From positions 589,929 through 653,928 of the forward strand of contig NC_021686.1 in assembly GCF_000247815.1 (NCBI RefSeq): a stretch of DNA of 64,000 bases, given 5' to 3'. Below the pieces are notes generated by a model. That model did no database searches, was not told where the DNA came from, and saw only the letters and a list, made by a program, of their open reading frames with translations. Below, piece after piece: positions 1 to 16,030 of the stretch (position 1 is its first letter; every line of letters starts with the position of its first letter). Made by a program: the position numbers and the translations under genes. Origin of the DNA: Ficedula albicollis (taxonomy: Eukaryota > Chordata > Aves > Passeriformes > Muscicapidae).

Positions 1-831
1 CTGAGCAGCACGTGGTGTTAGAGCAGGTGAGCTCTGGCCAGCGCTGCCTATGGAGAGGAAGCTGCTTTTGTTTTCCTGTCATGTCAAGGGACAGGTGCCT
101 GCAGGGCGTGGAACATCCATTGGGTCCTGTGGAACTTCCTCTGCCCTGCCTGAAGGAAAAAGTGTTTAAAGGGCTGTTCCTCCAGACCTTCTGCTTAAGT
201 GTGGAGACTCAGTGTGGAAGTGTTTAAAGGGCTGTTCCTCCAGACAGCCACCTTCTGCTTAAGTGTGGAGACTCAGTGTGGAAAGTGTTTAAAGGGCTGT
301 TCCTCCAGACCTTCTGCTTAAGTGTGGAGACTCAGTGTGGAGAAGGGACACTGCAAAGCGTGGGGCTCACTGTGGCTCCGCAGGGCACGGGCGTGGTTCC
401 CCTGCCACTCCGGGCAAGCTGGGAAGGGGGTGCACAGCCCTGTCAGTAAGTGCCCACGGCTGGGCATGGCTTTTGGGAATGTAATGCCAGGCAGGATCCG
501 GCTCAGAGGATGGCATCCACCCTCAGCGCTCCAGCCCTTTTCCCAGGCCATGACACCGGAACACGCTGGGAAAGGCCCACGACTTCAGAAGTTGGCACCC
601 ACCAAATCTCGGGGTTCTGCCCGTTCTGCCCCTTTCCCCCTGCAGCTCATCCCTTAATCACAAGCAGCTTGGGGAGACAATGCAATAACCGCACCAAAGA
701 ACCAGCCTTGTTCCCCTTTGTCTTCTTCTCCTTTGAGGCTCGGCAGTCGAGGCGAGCCACCACGCCCACGGCGCTGCCGTCACACGTCTGGCTCACCCCT
801 CCTGGGGCAGCCAGGCTCCTCAGCACGAGGG
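1..831. other. Non-coding flank, no gene recognised
   Basis: Moderately GC-rich unique sequence apart from a short tandem repeat at 161-343. Reading frames here are short or run into the repeat array to the right. None resembles a known protein. Confidence 0.6.
161..343. repeat. Three-copy tandem repeat, 58-65 nt unit
   Basis: The phrase agtgtttaaagggctgttcc begins at 161, 219 and 284. Each copy continues through a shared segment ending in actcagtgtgg. The second copy carries an extra agccac, so unit lengths differ by a few bases. Copies are nearly identical, so the triplication is recent. Confidence 0.9.
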
Positions 832-2421
<1,590 letters not shown>

Positions 2422-2426
2422 TTGCC

Positions 2427-2576
2427 TGTGGCCCAGCGCTGCCCCAGGTTACCACGGCAGGGCCAGGTGGGCTGGCACACACCCCACGGGGCTGCCCTCT
2501 CTGTGGCCCAGCGCTGCCCCAGGTTGCCACGGCAGGGCCAGGCGGGCTGGCACACACCCCACGGGGCTGCCCTCTG
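2427..2576. repeat. 75-bp tandem duplication
   Basis: The phrase tgtggcccagcgctgcccc starts at 2427 and again at 2502. The two 75-nt copies differ at only a few positions, for example ttaccacgg against ttgccacgg. The duplication abuts the 33-bp minisatellite. Confidence 0.9.
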
Positions 2577-3881
2577 CTCCCCAGCCCTGCCCCTCAGCAA
2601 GCACCTTGGCTCTCAGCTCTCATGCTTTCACCTCCGGACAAGCCATCATCTCAAGCAGGACCACTGAGTTGTCCCCAGAGATGGAGGCAGCCCCCCTCCT
2701 CCCTCCAGCACATGGCATGGAGGCTTTTAGGCTGGTTTTCGCTGAGTTCACACAAATCTCGCCTTCCCCCTTCCCAACCCCCCCTTCCCCGCACAACTGA
2801 ACTCAGCCATTGAGCCCAGCGAATGGTTTATTTCCCAGGTTAGCACAAAGCAGGGGTCTCTGTGTGCCCCTGGAACCAGCAGAACAAAACGCACAAAGAC
2901 GTTAGAGGGCCATTTGTAACCAAATCCCAACACACCAGATACTGTTGGGATTATGTCAGAAATATTTTCCCAGAATGCCTTCCCCCCATGCTCCCTCCTA
3001 CAGATGTTCGGCCCCCACACCACAGATGTTGTTCCTCTTGCAAAATGAGCTTTCCCCTTTCTCTCTGAAATGCCCCTGATGTTTTGCACATTGTCTTCGC
3101 CGAAGTCTCGTTTTCACCCTGCCCTATGCATCCCCTGCTTTCCCCATCCCTCACTGACAAGTGTGTGGAAAGGCCAACCTGCCTCCTCACGCGGGGATGC
3201 GGGGATGGCTGCAGGGCTCTGCAGGGATCTGGGCTACTGGGTGTCACTGTCCCTCCTGCCTTGCCCCCACCGTGCCCGTCTCAGTAACTCTCTCCCTGTT
3301 TAAGCTTCAATCTGTGACCTCCAGGCTCTGCAGGCCTGCTTCACGGGACTTGCTGGACCTCAGTCCCCTCAGACGATGATGGAGGGATACAAGCCAGACC
3401 CCTTGGAGTCTGCTGCCTTTCCATGGAGGGGCCTGGTGCCTTCCCATGGGCTTGGTGTACTGCTGCTCTCCTGTGCTGCACGCCAAGCTGAAGGGGGGCA
3501 GGGTCTCCTTGCTGCTCCATGGCCGCCTTGGAGGAGAACATCTCCTCACTGGCCAGGGCCTTTGGCAGCAGTTTGTTCCTCAGGGATGCTGGGCATGTTT
3601 CACCAGTGGGAGTGGCGAGACCTTCCCCTCCAGCACCAGCAGCCCACGCAGAATACGCAGGAAAATGGCCTGGCAGCCCGTCAGGGCTGTGCTCCAAGCC
3701 CTGGGACCGACCGACAGACAGACAGACAGATCTCCGTCGGCTGCAGGCTCGCACTGCTGGTGCTCTCAGGTGTCGGTGCCTGCCCGTGCGGAGCCGTCCC
3801 GTTTCTGCCTTGCCCTGGCTCCATGGGAGGCGGGGATGGGCCTGGCCCCGGCACAGGAGCTGCAGGCACCCCACGCCTCGT
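2577..3881. other. Non-coding, no gene recognised
   Basis: Unique sequence with pyrimidine-rich stretches near 2755-2800 and a short GAC-based microsatellite at 3705-3731. No splice-consistent or conserved reading frame was recognised. Confidence 0.55.
3705..3731. repeat. Short (GACA)n / (GACC)n microsatellite
   Basis: Two GACC units are followed by about five GACA units immediately left of the 46-bp minisatellite region. Confidence 0.9.
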
Positions 3882-4893
3882 GGGCTCTGCTGAGCCCCGC
3901 ACACACCGGGCACGGATGCGGGACCCGGGGCTCTGCTGAGCCCCGCACACACCCGGGCACGGATGCGGGACCCGGGGCTCTGCTGAGCCCCGCACACACC
4001 GGGCACGGATGCGGGACCCGGGGCTCTGCTGAGCCCCGCACACACCGGGCACGGATGCGGGACCCGGGGCTCTGCTGAGCCCCGCACACACCGGGCACGG
4101 ATGCGGGACCCGGGGCTCTGCTGAGCCCCGCACACACCGGGCACGGATGCGGGACCCGGGGCTCTGCTGAGCCCCGCACACACCGGGCACGGATGCGGGA
4201 CCCGGGGCTCTGCTGAGCCCCGCACACACCGGGCACGGATGCGGGACCCGGGGCTCTGCTGAGCCCCGCACACACCGGGCACGGATGCGGGACCCGGGGC
4301 TCTGCTGAGCCCCGCACACACCGGGCACGGATGCGGGACCCGGGGCTCTGCTGAGCCCCGCACACACCGGGCACGGATGCGGGACCCGGGGCTCTGCTGA
4401 GCCCCGCACACACCGGGCACGGATGCGGGACCCGGGGCTCTGCTGAGCCCCGCACACACCGGGCACGGATGCGGGACCCGGGGCTCTGCTGAGCCCCGCA
4501 CACACCGGGCACGGATGCGGGACCCGGGGCTCTGCTGAGCCCCGCACACACCGGGCACGGATGCGGGACCCGGGGCTCTGCTGAGCCCCGCACACACCGG
4601 GCACGGATGCGGGACCCGGGGCTCTGCTGAGCCCCGCACACACCGGGCACGGATGCGGGACCCGGGGCTCTGCTGAGCCCCGCACACACCGGGCACGGAT
4701 GCGGGACCCGGGGCTCTGCTGAGCCCCGCACACACCGGGCACGGATGCGGGACCCGGGGCTCTGCTGAGCCCCGCACACACCGGGCACGGATGCGGGACC
4801 CGGGGCTCTGCTGAGCCCCGCACACACCCGGGCACGGATGCGGGACCCGGGGCTCAGCACACACCCGGGCACGGATGCGGGACCCGCGGCTCC
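3882..4893. repeat. 46-bp GC-rich minisatellite, about 21 copies
   Basis: The unit reads cggatgcgggacccggggct, then ctctgctgagccccgcacac, then accgggca, 46 nt in all. Copies are almost perfectly homogeneous. The second and the last complete junctions carry one extra C (cacacccgggc), making 47 nt at each end of the array. The array is open on the minus strand, where three units give a 46-residue repeat. This is a consequence of composition, not evidence of coding. Confidence 0.95.
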
Positions 4894-5411
4894 GGCGCGG
4901 CAGCAGGGCAGGGCAGGGCAGGGCGCAGGGCTCGTCTCCATCCTTCCCTCCTTCGCTAGTAGCGGCAGCCGACAAAAAACATTTGTTCCGACACACGCGG
5001 GGTTGCTAAGCTGTGTCAGGCGCTTTGATGGCCGGGGCAGTAACCTCGACCGCTTCCTCTGCCAGCGGGAGAGCCGAATCCAAGAGCCGCAGAGCACGGA
5101 ATCTCCCAAGGACTTCAGATGACACCTCCAGCCCGGGACAGCGCAGCTCTTTTATGCGTTACGAGACATTTCTCTCCCGTCGCTGTCTTTCTCTTTCCCC
5201 AACAGGTTATACACGCAAAGAAGTCCCAAAGATTTCGGGATTTTTGGGATCCCGGAGAGACAGAAACCGGTGGAGCTGTCCCGACTTTTGGGGCATCTCG
5301 TGATTTACACCAGCGTGGACCAGACAAAGCCCTTTACTCATCACCTGCTCTGAGCAAGAATCCGAGTCTCCGCTGGTCTTCCAGGGAGCTGGAGTGCAGC
5401 ACCGGGTTTTT
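4894..5411. other. Non-coding, no gene recognised
   Basis: GC-rich at the left with a short (GGGCA)n at about 4906-4925, then unique sequence up to the putative end of the noggin transcript. No credible exon was seen. Confidence 0.5.
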
Positions 5412-5426
5412 TCTTCAACGATAGAG

Positions 5427-5432
5427 TTTATT
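5427..5432 (-). other. Candidate polyadenylation signal AATAAA
   Basis: On the minus strand this hexamer reads AATAAA. It is the first canonical signal seen at the far end of the AT-rich block below the noggin stop, and a GT-rich stretch (CCGGTGCTGC) follows it. Use by the noggin transcript is inferred from position. Confidence 0.45.
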
Positions 5433-5513
5433 GCTAAAAATGTTTTGATCAGTGATAGCTCATATTTACATTGATATGTTTTAAAAGGAATATTCAAGTA
5501 AACATTTCCAATA

Positions 5514-5580
5514 GTTTCTGGCATAATCTCTAGCATTTTTTTTTCCTATTTTCTGGCATAATCTCTAGCATTTTTTTTCC
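5514..5580. repeat. 35-bp tandem duplication in the 3' UTR
   Basis: The phrase ttctggcataatctctagca followed by a T run and ccta occurs twice, head to tail, at about 5516 and 5551. Confidence 0.85.
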
Positions 5581-6002
5581 TATACACAAACGATAAAAAT
5601 AAATAAACTGTACACAGAAAATTTCCTTTAACAACTCTACACGACTATATGTATTCCCACACAACAAAGCAATTCCACTCTTTCATAGATTTGTACTTTT
5701 CTTTAAAATTTCCTTCTTAATTAACTGTTATACACTTTTAAAAAAACCCTAGAGATCTTGGTAAATTAGTTCAAACATCAGTGACAAGGTCTGAAGAAGA
5801 CAAAAAAAATACAGCACAGAGAAACAACCGTTCAGGGATGCTGCAGTTCTTGTTTTTCTTTTTTTTACACCCCACGCCCCTTTTCTCCTTTTGATAAAAA
5901 TATCTTTACAAGAAATTTCTGCCCTTCCCTTCGGCAGGGAAGTGCTTGGGTTCTGTGGGGATGGGTTTAAAATGTGGTCCTATGTCTTTAAAATAATAAT
6001 AA

Positions 6003-6344
<342 letters not shown>

Positions 6345-6565
6345 TAAAGTTTTTTTTTTAATTTTCCTTTTGTTAGAAGGCTATATACGTATAAAAATAG
6401 ACATCTGATTGTAGTGCTTTACTGTGCCTTTGGCCTGCCCTGCAGTTCCTGGGTTCGCTTTTCCCCCTTTTGAATAAAATAACATTAAAAGAAGTCTAAA
6501 GAAAAAAAAAATTAACAACAAAAAAATCAAACAACTCCCCAAAAATTAACCAAAAAAACCCCCAA

Positions 6566-6591
6566 AACAACAACAACAACAACAACAACAA
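6566..6591. repeat. (CAA)n microsatellite
   Basis: About eight CAA units on the plus strand, within the AT-rich region downstream of the noggin stop codon. Confidence 0.9.
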
Positions 6592-6781
6592 AAATCCAGC
6601 AAAACCCCAAAGCGGTTCATCTTCTCCCACTTCGCTCTGGGGGGGAGGAGGTGGAGAAAAAAAATTCCCCCCAAAAACTATCCCAAAAAACCCTACCCCC
6701 TCCAAAAAAACCCACCCGAAAAGCCTCCCCCCCCAAAGTGATCCGGAGGAGGAGGGCGGCAGTGCAAGGGGCCGGGGAGGC

Positions 6782-9200
<2,419 letters not shown>

Positions 9201-9482
9201 TGCCCCGTGACTGCTTCTCCACAGGAAGGTCAAAGCACCTTCCAGCGTTCCACAGAGCTTTAGCAGAACAGGGTACCGTGTCCTTAGAGCTCCCCCGGGA
9301 CAGCACATCAGGGTGGGACTGCTCCAGCATCTCGGCATCCTCTGCAAGGGAGCCTGCAGTCTTCCAGGAGCATCACTCTCACTTGAGAGAAAGCGTCCTG
9401 CATCCCTCAGTGCAACATGGTGTGGTAACCAGCCAGATTAAAACACTGGCTCTTCCCTCACCTCCTCAACGGTGTGGGGCTG

Positions 9483-9528
<46 letters not shown>

Positions 9529-10970
9529 AGAGCTGGACCCACAGCCTTTGAGGCACAGAGACTGGTGTGTGTCAACAGTGCGAAACCTCAAACCCTCCTC
9601 ACCTCCTTTACCTCCACATTACTGAGCACTGAGCTCACACTTGAACCATATCCAGAAATTGGACACACAGCTGGTTCCTCCAGGCTGTCAGTGTGTAAGA
9701 ACATTCCTGCCCATGCCAGTCACTCTCTCCCAAAGCCATGAGATAACCAGTTACCCACTGGAGCCAAGGCAGGGTGCAGAGGAGCTGAGGTGGATCGTGG
9801 GGCCAGTTTCTCACCGCAGTGTACTTCTCACCTGGCAAAGTGAGGGGCTGCAGTGACAGGTCAGCCCAGAGCGTCCCTCTAGAACATGCTGGGGATTGTA
9901 CAGAGCTGGCTTCACTTACTAGACTAAGTAACAGAGCATCTCCCCTGGCTTCTGTCTCTTCATCATCCCAGACATGCCAAATGTTGGGTTCAGACAGGAA
10001 TCAAAACCAAACCCCCCTAAAACAGAGAGGCTGGACATCCAGCCCTGAGTCTGCATAGTCAGAGCATCTGCTGGACATCGGGAGACAGAGCTGCAGCGCC
10101 AGCAGGAGCTGATCCCAGTGCGTCCCAGTCATTTACTGTGTGTGGGGTTTAAATGCATCTAGCCTTTCTTCCCTGGCTCTCTATTTCTGCTTTCATGATC
10201 CCCATTTGATTTGCTGAACTTGGAGCTTTTCTTCATTCATTTGGCTCGCACATTACTCTGCAATTAGACCCATGAAACTGTACAGTTTCCCAGCTTTTTC
10301 AGCACTAGCACTCAACAATTTGCAAAAGAGATGGGTATTACAATCCCCTGAGGCTGAATATTATCTGTAAAACGTTCTCATTAGCTGTTTTCCTACCCTG
10401 ATGCACATGCAGTGCTTGAAGTGAAGGCAACCTGAATGTGACAAGATGTGCTCTGCTATCACTCGCTGCTGGGTGGGAAAATGCAGTGCTCTTAGCACTG
10501 TCAGAACTAAAGCAAACACAGAAATGAGAAGCAGCTCAGGGCAGAGACACCCAAGAGTCAGGAAGGGGGCAATTACTCAGCAAGATGTACTGCTGTTGGC
10601 ACTGCTGCCTGAGCAAATCCTGGTGGGGTGATTAACATCTGACTGTAATTGTAATAATAAAATCCGACATGTATACAGCATTTTTCACCCTGAAGGATCC
10701 CGAAGCACTCAAGTAACTTAACTCCTTCAGCTGTCTCCTGGACTTTATAAACATGCTTCTTGATCATCCCTCCCCAGGCAAAGATGTCTTTGCTCTGGCC
10801 ACCCTCACCTTGCTTCGACAGGTCCCCTGTGAGAGAGGAGAGGCTCTCCAGGGTGGGCTGGAGAAGCTTTCCTCTTCTGAAGGCAAGAAAAAGACAAGCC
10901 CCTAGGCAGGAAATTTAAGGCTTCATTCTGTCTGCAAGGCCCACCATGAGAGTCAAAGGTTCCTTCAACC
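9201..10970. other. Non-coding upstream region of noggin-2, no gene
   Basis: Unique sequence with a 43-nt T run at 9485-9527. From about 10120 onward there is a more AT-rich part with low-GC words such as tgcaattagaccc. Near 10665-10715 a stretch resembles an old, decayed repeat. No exon was recognised. Confidence 0.5.
9485..9527. repeat. Poly-T run, 43 nt
   Basis: Homopolymer T between gctgaa and gagagctgg. It could be the poly-A tail of a retroposed sequence on the minus strand or an inflated homopolymer. No recognisable retrocopy lies beside it. Confidence 0.85.
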
Positions 10971-11780
10971 TTCCCTTCCCTTCCCTTCCCTTCCCTTCCC
11001 CCCTTCCCTTCCCTGAAACTTCCCTGAAACTTCCCTGAAACTTCCCTGAAACTTCCCTGAAACTTCCCTGAAACTTCCCTGAAACTTCCCTGAAACTTCC
11101 CTGAAACTTCCCTGAAACTTCCCTGAAACTTCCCTGAAACTTCCCTGAAACTTCCCTGAAACTTCCCTGAAACTTCCCTGAAACTTCCCTGAAACTTCCC
11201 TGAAACTTCCCTGAAACTTCCCTGAAACTTCCCTGAAACTTCCCTGAAACTTCCCTGAAACTTCCCTGAAACTTCCCTGAAACTTCCCTGAAACTTCCCT
11301 GAAACTTCCCTGAAACTTCCCTGAAACTTCCCTGAAACTTCCCTGAAACTTCCCTGAAACTTCCCTGAAACTTCCCTGAAACTTCCCTGAAACTTCCCTG
11401 AAACTTCCCTGAAACTTCCCTGAAACTTCCCTGAAACTTCCCTGAAACTTCCCTGAAACTTCCCTGAAACTTCCCTGAAACTTCCCTGAAACTTCCCTGA
11501 AACTTCCCTGAAACTTCCCTGAAACTTCCCTGAAACTTCCCTGAAACTTCCCTGAAACTTCCCTGAAACTTCCCTGAAACTTCCCTGAAACTTCCCTGAA
11601 ACTTCCCTGAAACTTCCCTGAAACTTCCCTGAAACTTCCCTGAAACTTCCCTGAAACTTCCCTGAAACTTCCCTGAAACTTCCCTGAAACTTCCCTGAAA
11701 CTTCCCTGAAACTTCCCTGAAACTTCCCTGAAACTTCCCTGAAACTTCCCTGAAACTTCCCTGAAACTTCCCTGAAACTT
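10971..11780. repeat. 11-bp minisatellite (TTCCCTGAAAC)n, about 70 copies
   Basis: A short (TTCCC)n tract at 10971-11010 passes directly into about 70 essentially perfect copies of TTCCCTGAAAC, ending at 11780. The (TTCCC)n next to it suggests the unit arose from that pentamer by gain of TGAAAC. On the minus strand three units give an open 11-residue repeat with no coding meaning. Confidence 0.96.
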
Positions 11781-13490
11781 TCTATGTAGGAAGAAAGATG
11801 TGAAGTTAAAGGCATTTTCTGAAAGGCTAAAATGGTTACCAGCTGCTTATTTTTGCTTCTTTTCCTTATCTGGCATCCTTTTGCCAGCTAAAGAAGACAT
11901 GGACAATTTTGTGACTAAGTAAAAGGCCACTTTTCATTCATGTTTGAAACTTTGTTTTCACTGGGAAAGTGTAAGCTACCTTCTTACAGCAGGAGCTCCA
12001 AGCAGCAGCAAAGCATCAGTGATGGTCTCCATACCAACAAAGCTTTTCATCTGACAAAATGTTTTATCTTTTAGCTTTAGTGCTGTCGGGCAGCACTAAT
12101 GGAACTCAAAGCCAGATGTAAAGACAAACTGTGTTTGTCACAAAGGTGTTCCTTCAGCTGTAGGCACAGAGGCTTCATATCCACACCTGAAACCTTGGAA
12201 AAGTCTCTTGTCAAAATCAGCACAGCAAGCCCACTTGGGAAGATGAGACTGAGAGGAGAGAATTGAAGAGAACTGAAGAGAGGGAGAGGAGAAGAGAAAA
12301 AGAGAAGAAGAAAAGAGAAGAGGAAAATAGAAGACGACAACACAACTCCCAGCCAAATGTATTTTGTCTCTTTTGGTTGCATTTTTCATGCTGCTTTCTG
12401 TATGCTTAAGTTTTCCAGGATCTCTTTATGCTTGAGAAATGGTGGTGATGGGCTGGCATGGTAAATATGAGGTAAGGCTTGGGTGTGACAAGACAAAAGC
12501 CCTAATTTTCACTTAAAGAGCCAAAAAAACCCCACCCCAAAGGTGCACCAGTTTTTCATTAGAGATATGTTTGTTTTCCAGTAGAAATACATTCCCCTGC
12601 TCTCGTCACTGGGTCTAAAGGAGCAGCTCTCAGAGTCTGCCACGGCAAGGGGCTGCCTGGCTCCTGCTTCTGCAGTCAGCAGGACACATCCAGGGCCTGA
12701 GAGCAGCTGGCTGGCCCCAGTTCCTGGTGCAGGTGACAGGGACAGCAAAGGCCACGCAGCCTCTGGGGCTGGCGGTCACTTGGCACCTCTGCACTTCCTT
12801 AACTGGCCAAATTCTCCCAGGGAAAAAAGGTCACCATAAGGGGCAGATGAATGAGACATGGACACACAGACACACAGAGTGTCCCTCTGTCCATCACAGA
12901 GCTACTGAAGTTTATTTCATGTAAGTAGTTCAGTAATCGTGGCTTTGATGAACTTACCAGCTCCCATGTTTCTCTTCAGAAGAAGGTGTTGGGATAAGAT
13001 ACGGGATGGCAAGAAGGTGGCCCCAGTCACCTGCTAAAATCTGTGTAGGTCTGGACCTGCTCCGTTCACCCCCACCGTCTGATCCTCAGCCTTGGGCCAC
13101 CAGCTCCAGCAACACCCCCCAGCTGCTCAGCGCTGCCCGTCCCAGTGGGACTGGGAAGGAGCACCTGGCAAAGGTGTCCTCTGGAAGCCGAGCTCACAGC
13201 TCCCTCCAGCCGTGCCTGGGAGTCAGCACTCACCCTGCGCTGAGTTCAGGTGTTCCAAAAAGATCGTGGGGAAAAAAAAATCACCCCTGAAGTTCCAAGG
13301 AAGAGATTGCTTGGAGGTTAGGGGATTAACCCTAACACTAACCCTCAGAAATACATTTTCTCTGTATCAAATAGGGTGGTTTTGCTATTCTGAGCTTCCT
13401 GGCATCATTTTATTTTTTTTGTCATGACACATTTTTCTGTTTTCCAAGCTCCTTGTGACTTTCTCCCTCTTGGCATCATGATTTTGTGCC
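11781..13490. other. Non-coding, no gene recognised
   Basis: Unique sequence. Purine-rich GAGA-type stretch at about 12245-12340. Short telomere-like words (ccctaacactaaccctc) at 13329-13345. No exon was recognised. Confidence 0.55.
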
Positions 13491-13514
13491 CCATCCCTCC
13501 CTGCCTCACCCCTT

Positions 13515-13767
13515 TCCAGTGGCCACTATCCCTGGAATTATTCAAAAGATGTGTGGATATGGCACTTGGAGACACGGTTTAGTGGTGGCCTTGGCAGTCT
13601 CCCTGCCTCCCCCCTTTGCAGTGGTCACTATCCCTGGAATTATTCAAAAGATGTGTGGATATGGCACTTGGAGACACGGTTTAGTGGTGGCCTTGGCAGT
13701 GCTAGGGTTGGACTCGATTATCCTAGAAGGCTTTTCCAACCTAAAGGAGTCGATGATTCTATCACTT
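13515..13767 (+). mobile_element. CR1 LINE 3' fragment with internal 102-bp duplication
   Basis: The typical avian CR1 end is present: acttggagacacggtttagt, then ggccttggcagtgctagggt, then ggcttttccaacct and a decayed gattcta tail. The segment actatccctggaattattca through the gtggccttggcagt motif occurs twice, starting at 13525 and 13627. This makes a 102-bp tandem duplication inside the element. Confidence 0.85.
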
Positions 13768-14263
13768 GTGTCCAAACTTATTTCTTGCCACACACCAGGC
13801 CTGGTATCTCCTTTTTTTCTGTGGAGATGTACCTTCCATTTCCCTTCAACCTCCTTGAGCTGGTCCTTCAGCATTCACACTGTGATTCCCCCTCTCTGCG
13901 CTGGCTGCAGCACCTGCATCTGCCATCCCCAATTTCTGACACAATTTTAGTCGTTATAAATGATGCCATGAATGCTTTTTGAAAACCTGCCCTATCACCA
14001 TTACATGGGAAGGCGTCCAAGGTGGTGGTTTCCTCCCTCCTCTCTTAGAGCTTGGAGTTGGTTACATCCAATTTGCTATGGTCTGACATGGCCCAGGGAG
14101 AATGTGTGTAAACCAAATGACCAGCCTCAGACCAAGCTGGTGACACCAGGCTTTGAAAAGTTTGCAACTCCTTCCCTTCTGCTCAGACAAGCCTTTTGCC
14201 ACTCTGGAATACAGGAAGACCTGGTGGCCGGTGTGGGGAACTCTTGCCAGGCAGATAAACAGG

Positions 14264-14350
14264 GCACAGAATCACAGAATCATTAAGGCTGAAAACCACC
14301 TCAAAGATCATTGAGCTCAACCCTTAACCTGGCACTTCCAGGTCCACTGA
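14264..14350 (-). mobile_element. CR1 LINE 3' end fragment
   Basis: The plus strand reads cacagaatcacagaatcatt, then aaggctg and agatcattgagctcaaccc. This is the reverse complement of a CR1 3' terminus including its short tail repeat. The fragment fades after about 14350, so its inner limit is uncertain. Confidence 0.75.
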
Positions 14351-15810
14351 CAAGCCACAGCCCTGCACAGCACATGCAGCCACTGCCCAACAATGGGAAT
14401 CTCTGAAGACCAAAGATCCAGCTACAGCCCACCCCCAGCCCACTTCCCATCCAAAGAGCCATCCTCCAGCAAGTGCTGCCGAAGGGCACAGCACTTTCTT
14501 TCCACTGCCTCTTCTCTCCTGTCCTCGGTGCTGGCTGAAGCTCTCCCTCCTGCAGGGGTCTGTCAGGTTGGTCCCTTCCCCAAAGCACTGCTGCAGGCTC
14601 CCTGCTGGCTGCAGCCCCATGTCCCACCACGGGGACCCCCTTACAGTGGCTCCCACCCCAGTGACTCCATCCCAACCAGCTGGAGGCTAAAGCAGCACCA
14701 GCGGAGGTGCTCCCAGGGACAGCAGGCTGTGGCTGTCACCAGTGTGGGATGAGGGCAGGGCTGGCACTGATGTGTGTTGGAGGGACCTCAGCAGGCTCCA
14801 GCTCAGCTGAAAAGAGGGACAGGATGCACTGGGGACATCCAGAGGTTTAGTCACCTGCCCCCAACCCTACTGCCCTTGCCCACCTAGCGCACTGCTGCCC
14901 AGGACACCTGGTGCTGAGCTTCCACAGCACCTGGGTGACCTGCCACGCTTCATCTGCCTCTGCAACTGCACCTGCTCCCCAGCCTGGCCCCCCACGCACA
15001 CCCCATCTTCCCCTGGCTGTCTTGGGAGTTGCACTGAAGGCAAATGTGTGGGAATTTTTTACTTTTTTTTTTTTTTTTCCCTCTTCAAGGTATTTTAACC
15101 TTTAAGGTTTTTTTTTATCTTCTTAGATTTTTTTCCTTCTTCAAATATTGCCCTGGTGGGTAGCCTCAGGAGGCAGAGAGGTGTTCCCATAACCATGCTG
15201 GGGTGCTGCCTGTGGGAATGCCTTGCCAGCTGACACAGTGGGTGACTTGTGCCCCTTGCTCCAGGACACTGTGGGGCCTCAGAGCACCTGGCTCCAAGGT
15301 CACACACATGCACAGCCTTTGCTGGGTCATTCCAACAGAGCCACTCCAACCTACTGACTAGCTTTGAGAAGCTGCATCCCAGAGATTCTCTCAAGGAGAG
15401 GCATCTCCTCCTTCCAGCACTGCTCTTCATCATCAAAGCAGCAGAGGAGGGCAGGGTTAGGAGGGTCTGACAGCTTAAATCACCAGGAGTCAGGGAACCC
15501 CAGTGACTTTGAGGAGCTGGGCCCAGTGCCCACTAAATCAAAATCTGTGGGGTAATCCTAGGAGAGTGTGTTCAGGGGTTAGTCCTGCAAATCCCTCTCC
15601 TGTACAGGGGCAAAGGTCAGTTCTGGGGTACCTGTGTTTGCATCCTCCTGTTTCATGGAGCTCCAGGAGGGACATTTCTCACTGCAGTGACATGGGCCCC
15701 TGCCCAGGAGAAGCTAATGGAAAGCAGCAGGAGGCATGAGCTGACACAGGATGGAAAACAGGATCCTATGTCAGCATGTGGCCTCGTGCTGTCCCTGAGG
15801 AGGTCACTTT
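14351..15810. other. Non-coding, no gene recognised
   Basis: Unique sequence with T-rich stretches at 15056-15140. No conserved frame or splice-consistent exon was seen. Confidence 0.5.
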
Positions 15811-16030
15811 TCATAGAATCATGGAATCTCCTGAATGGGAAGAGCCCCACAGGGATCATCCAGTCCAGCCCCTGGCCCTGCACAGACACCCCAACACTCC
15901 ACCCTGTGCATCCCTGGTGCCCAAACACCCCTGCAGCTCTGGCAGCCTCGGGGCTGTGCCCATTCCCTGGGCAGCCTGGGCAGTGCCAGCACCCTCTGGG
16001 GGAAGAACCTTTCCCTGATCTCCAATCACA
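15811..16030 (-). mobile_element. CR1 LINE 3' fragment
   Basis: It opens with tcatagaatcatggaatctc, then gggatcatccagtccagccc and a GC-rich body containing ttccctgggcagcctgggca and ggaagaacctttccctgat. This is the reverse of a GC-rich CR1 subfamily tail. A very similar element lies on the plus strand at 19700-19952. Confidence 0.8.

Noticed and set aside
3341..5109. Open frames with a 46-residue repeat on the minus strand
   Set aside because: The 46-nt unit has no stop in these frames and 46 is not a multiple of three, so the peptide repeat simply spans three units. Nothing conserved was recognised.
10805..11815. Open frame with an 11-residue repeat on the minus strand
   Set aside because: Direct consequence of the 11-nt minisatellite.
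13327..13345. Telomere-like ccctaacactaaccctc
   Set aside because: Only two or three imperfect units, far too little to claim an interstitial telomere tract.
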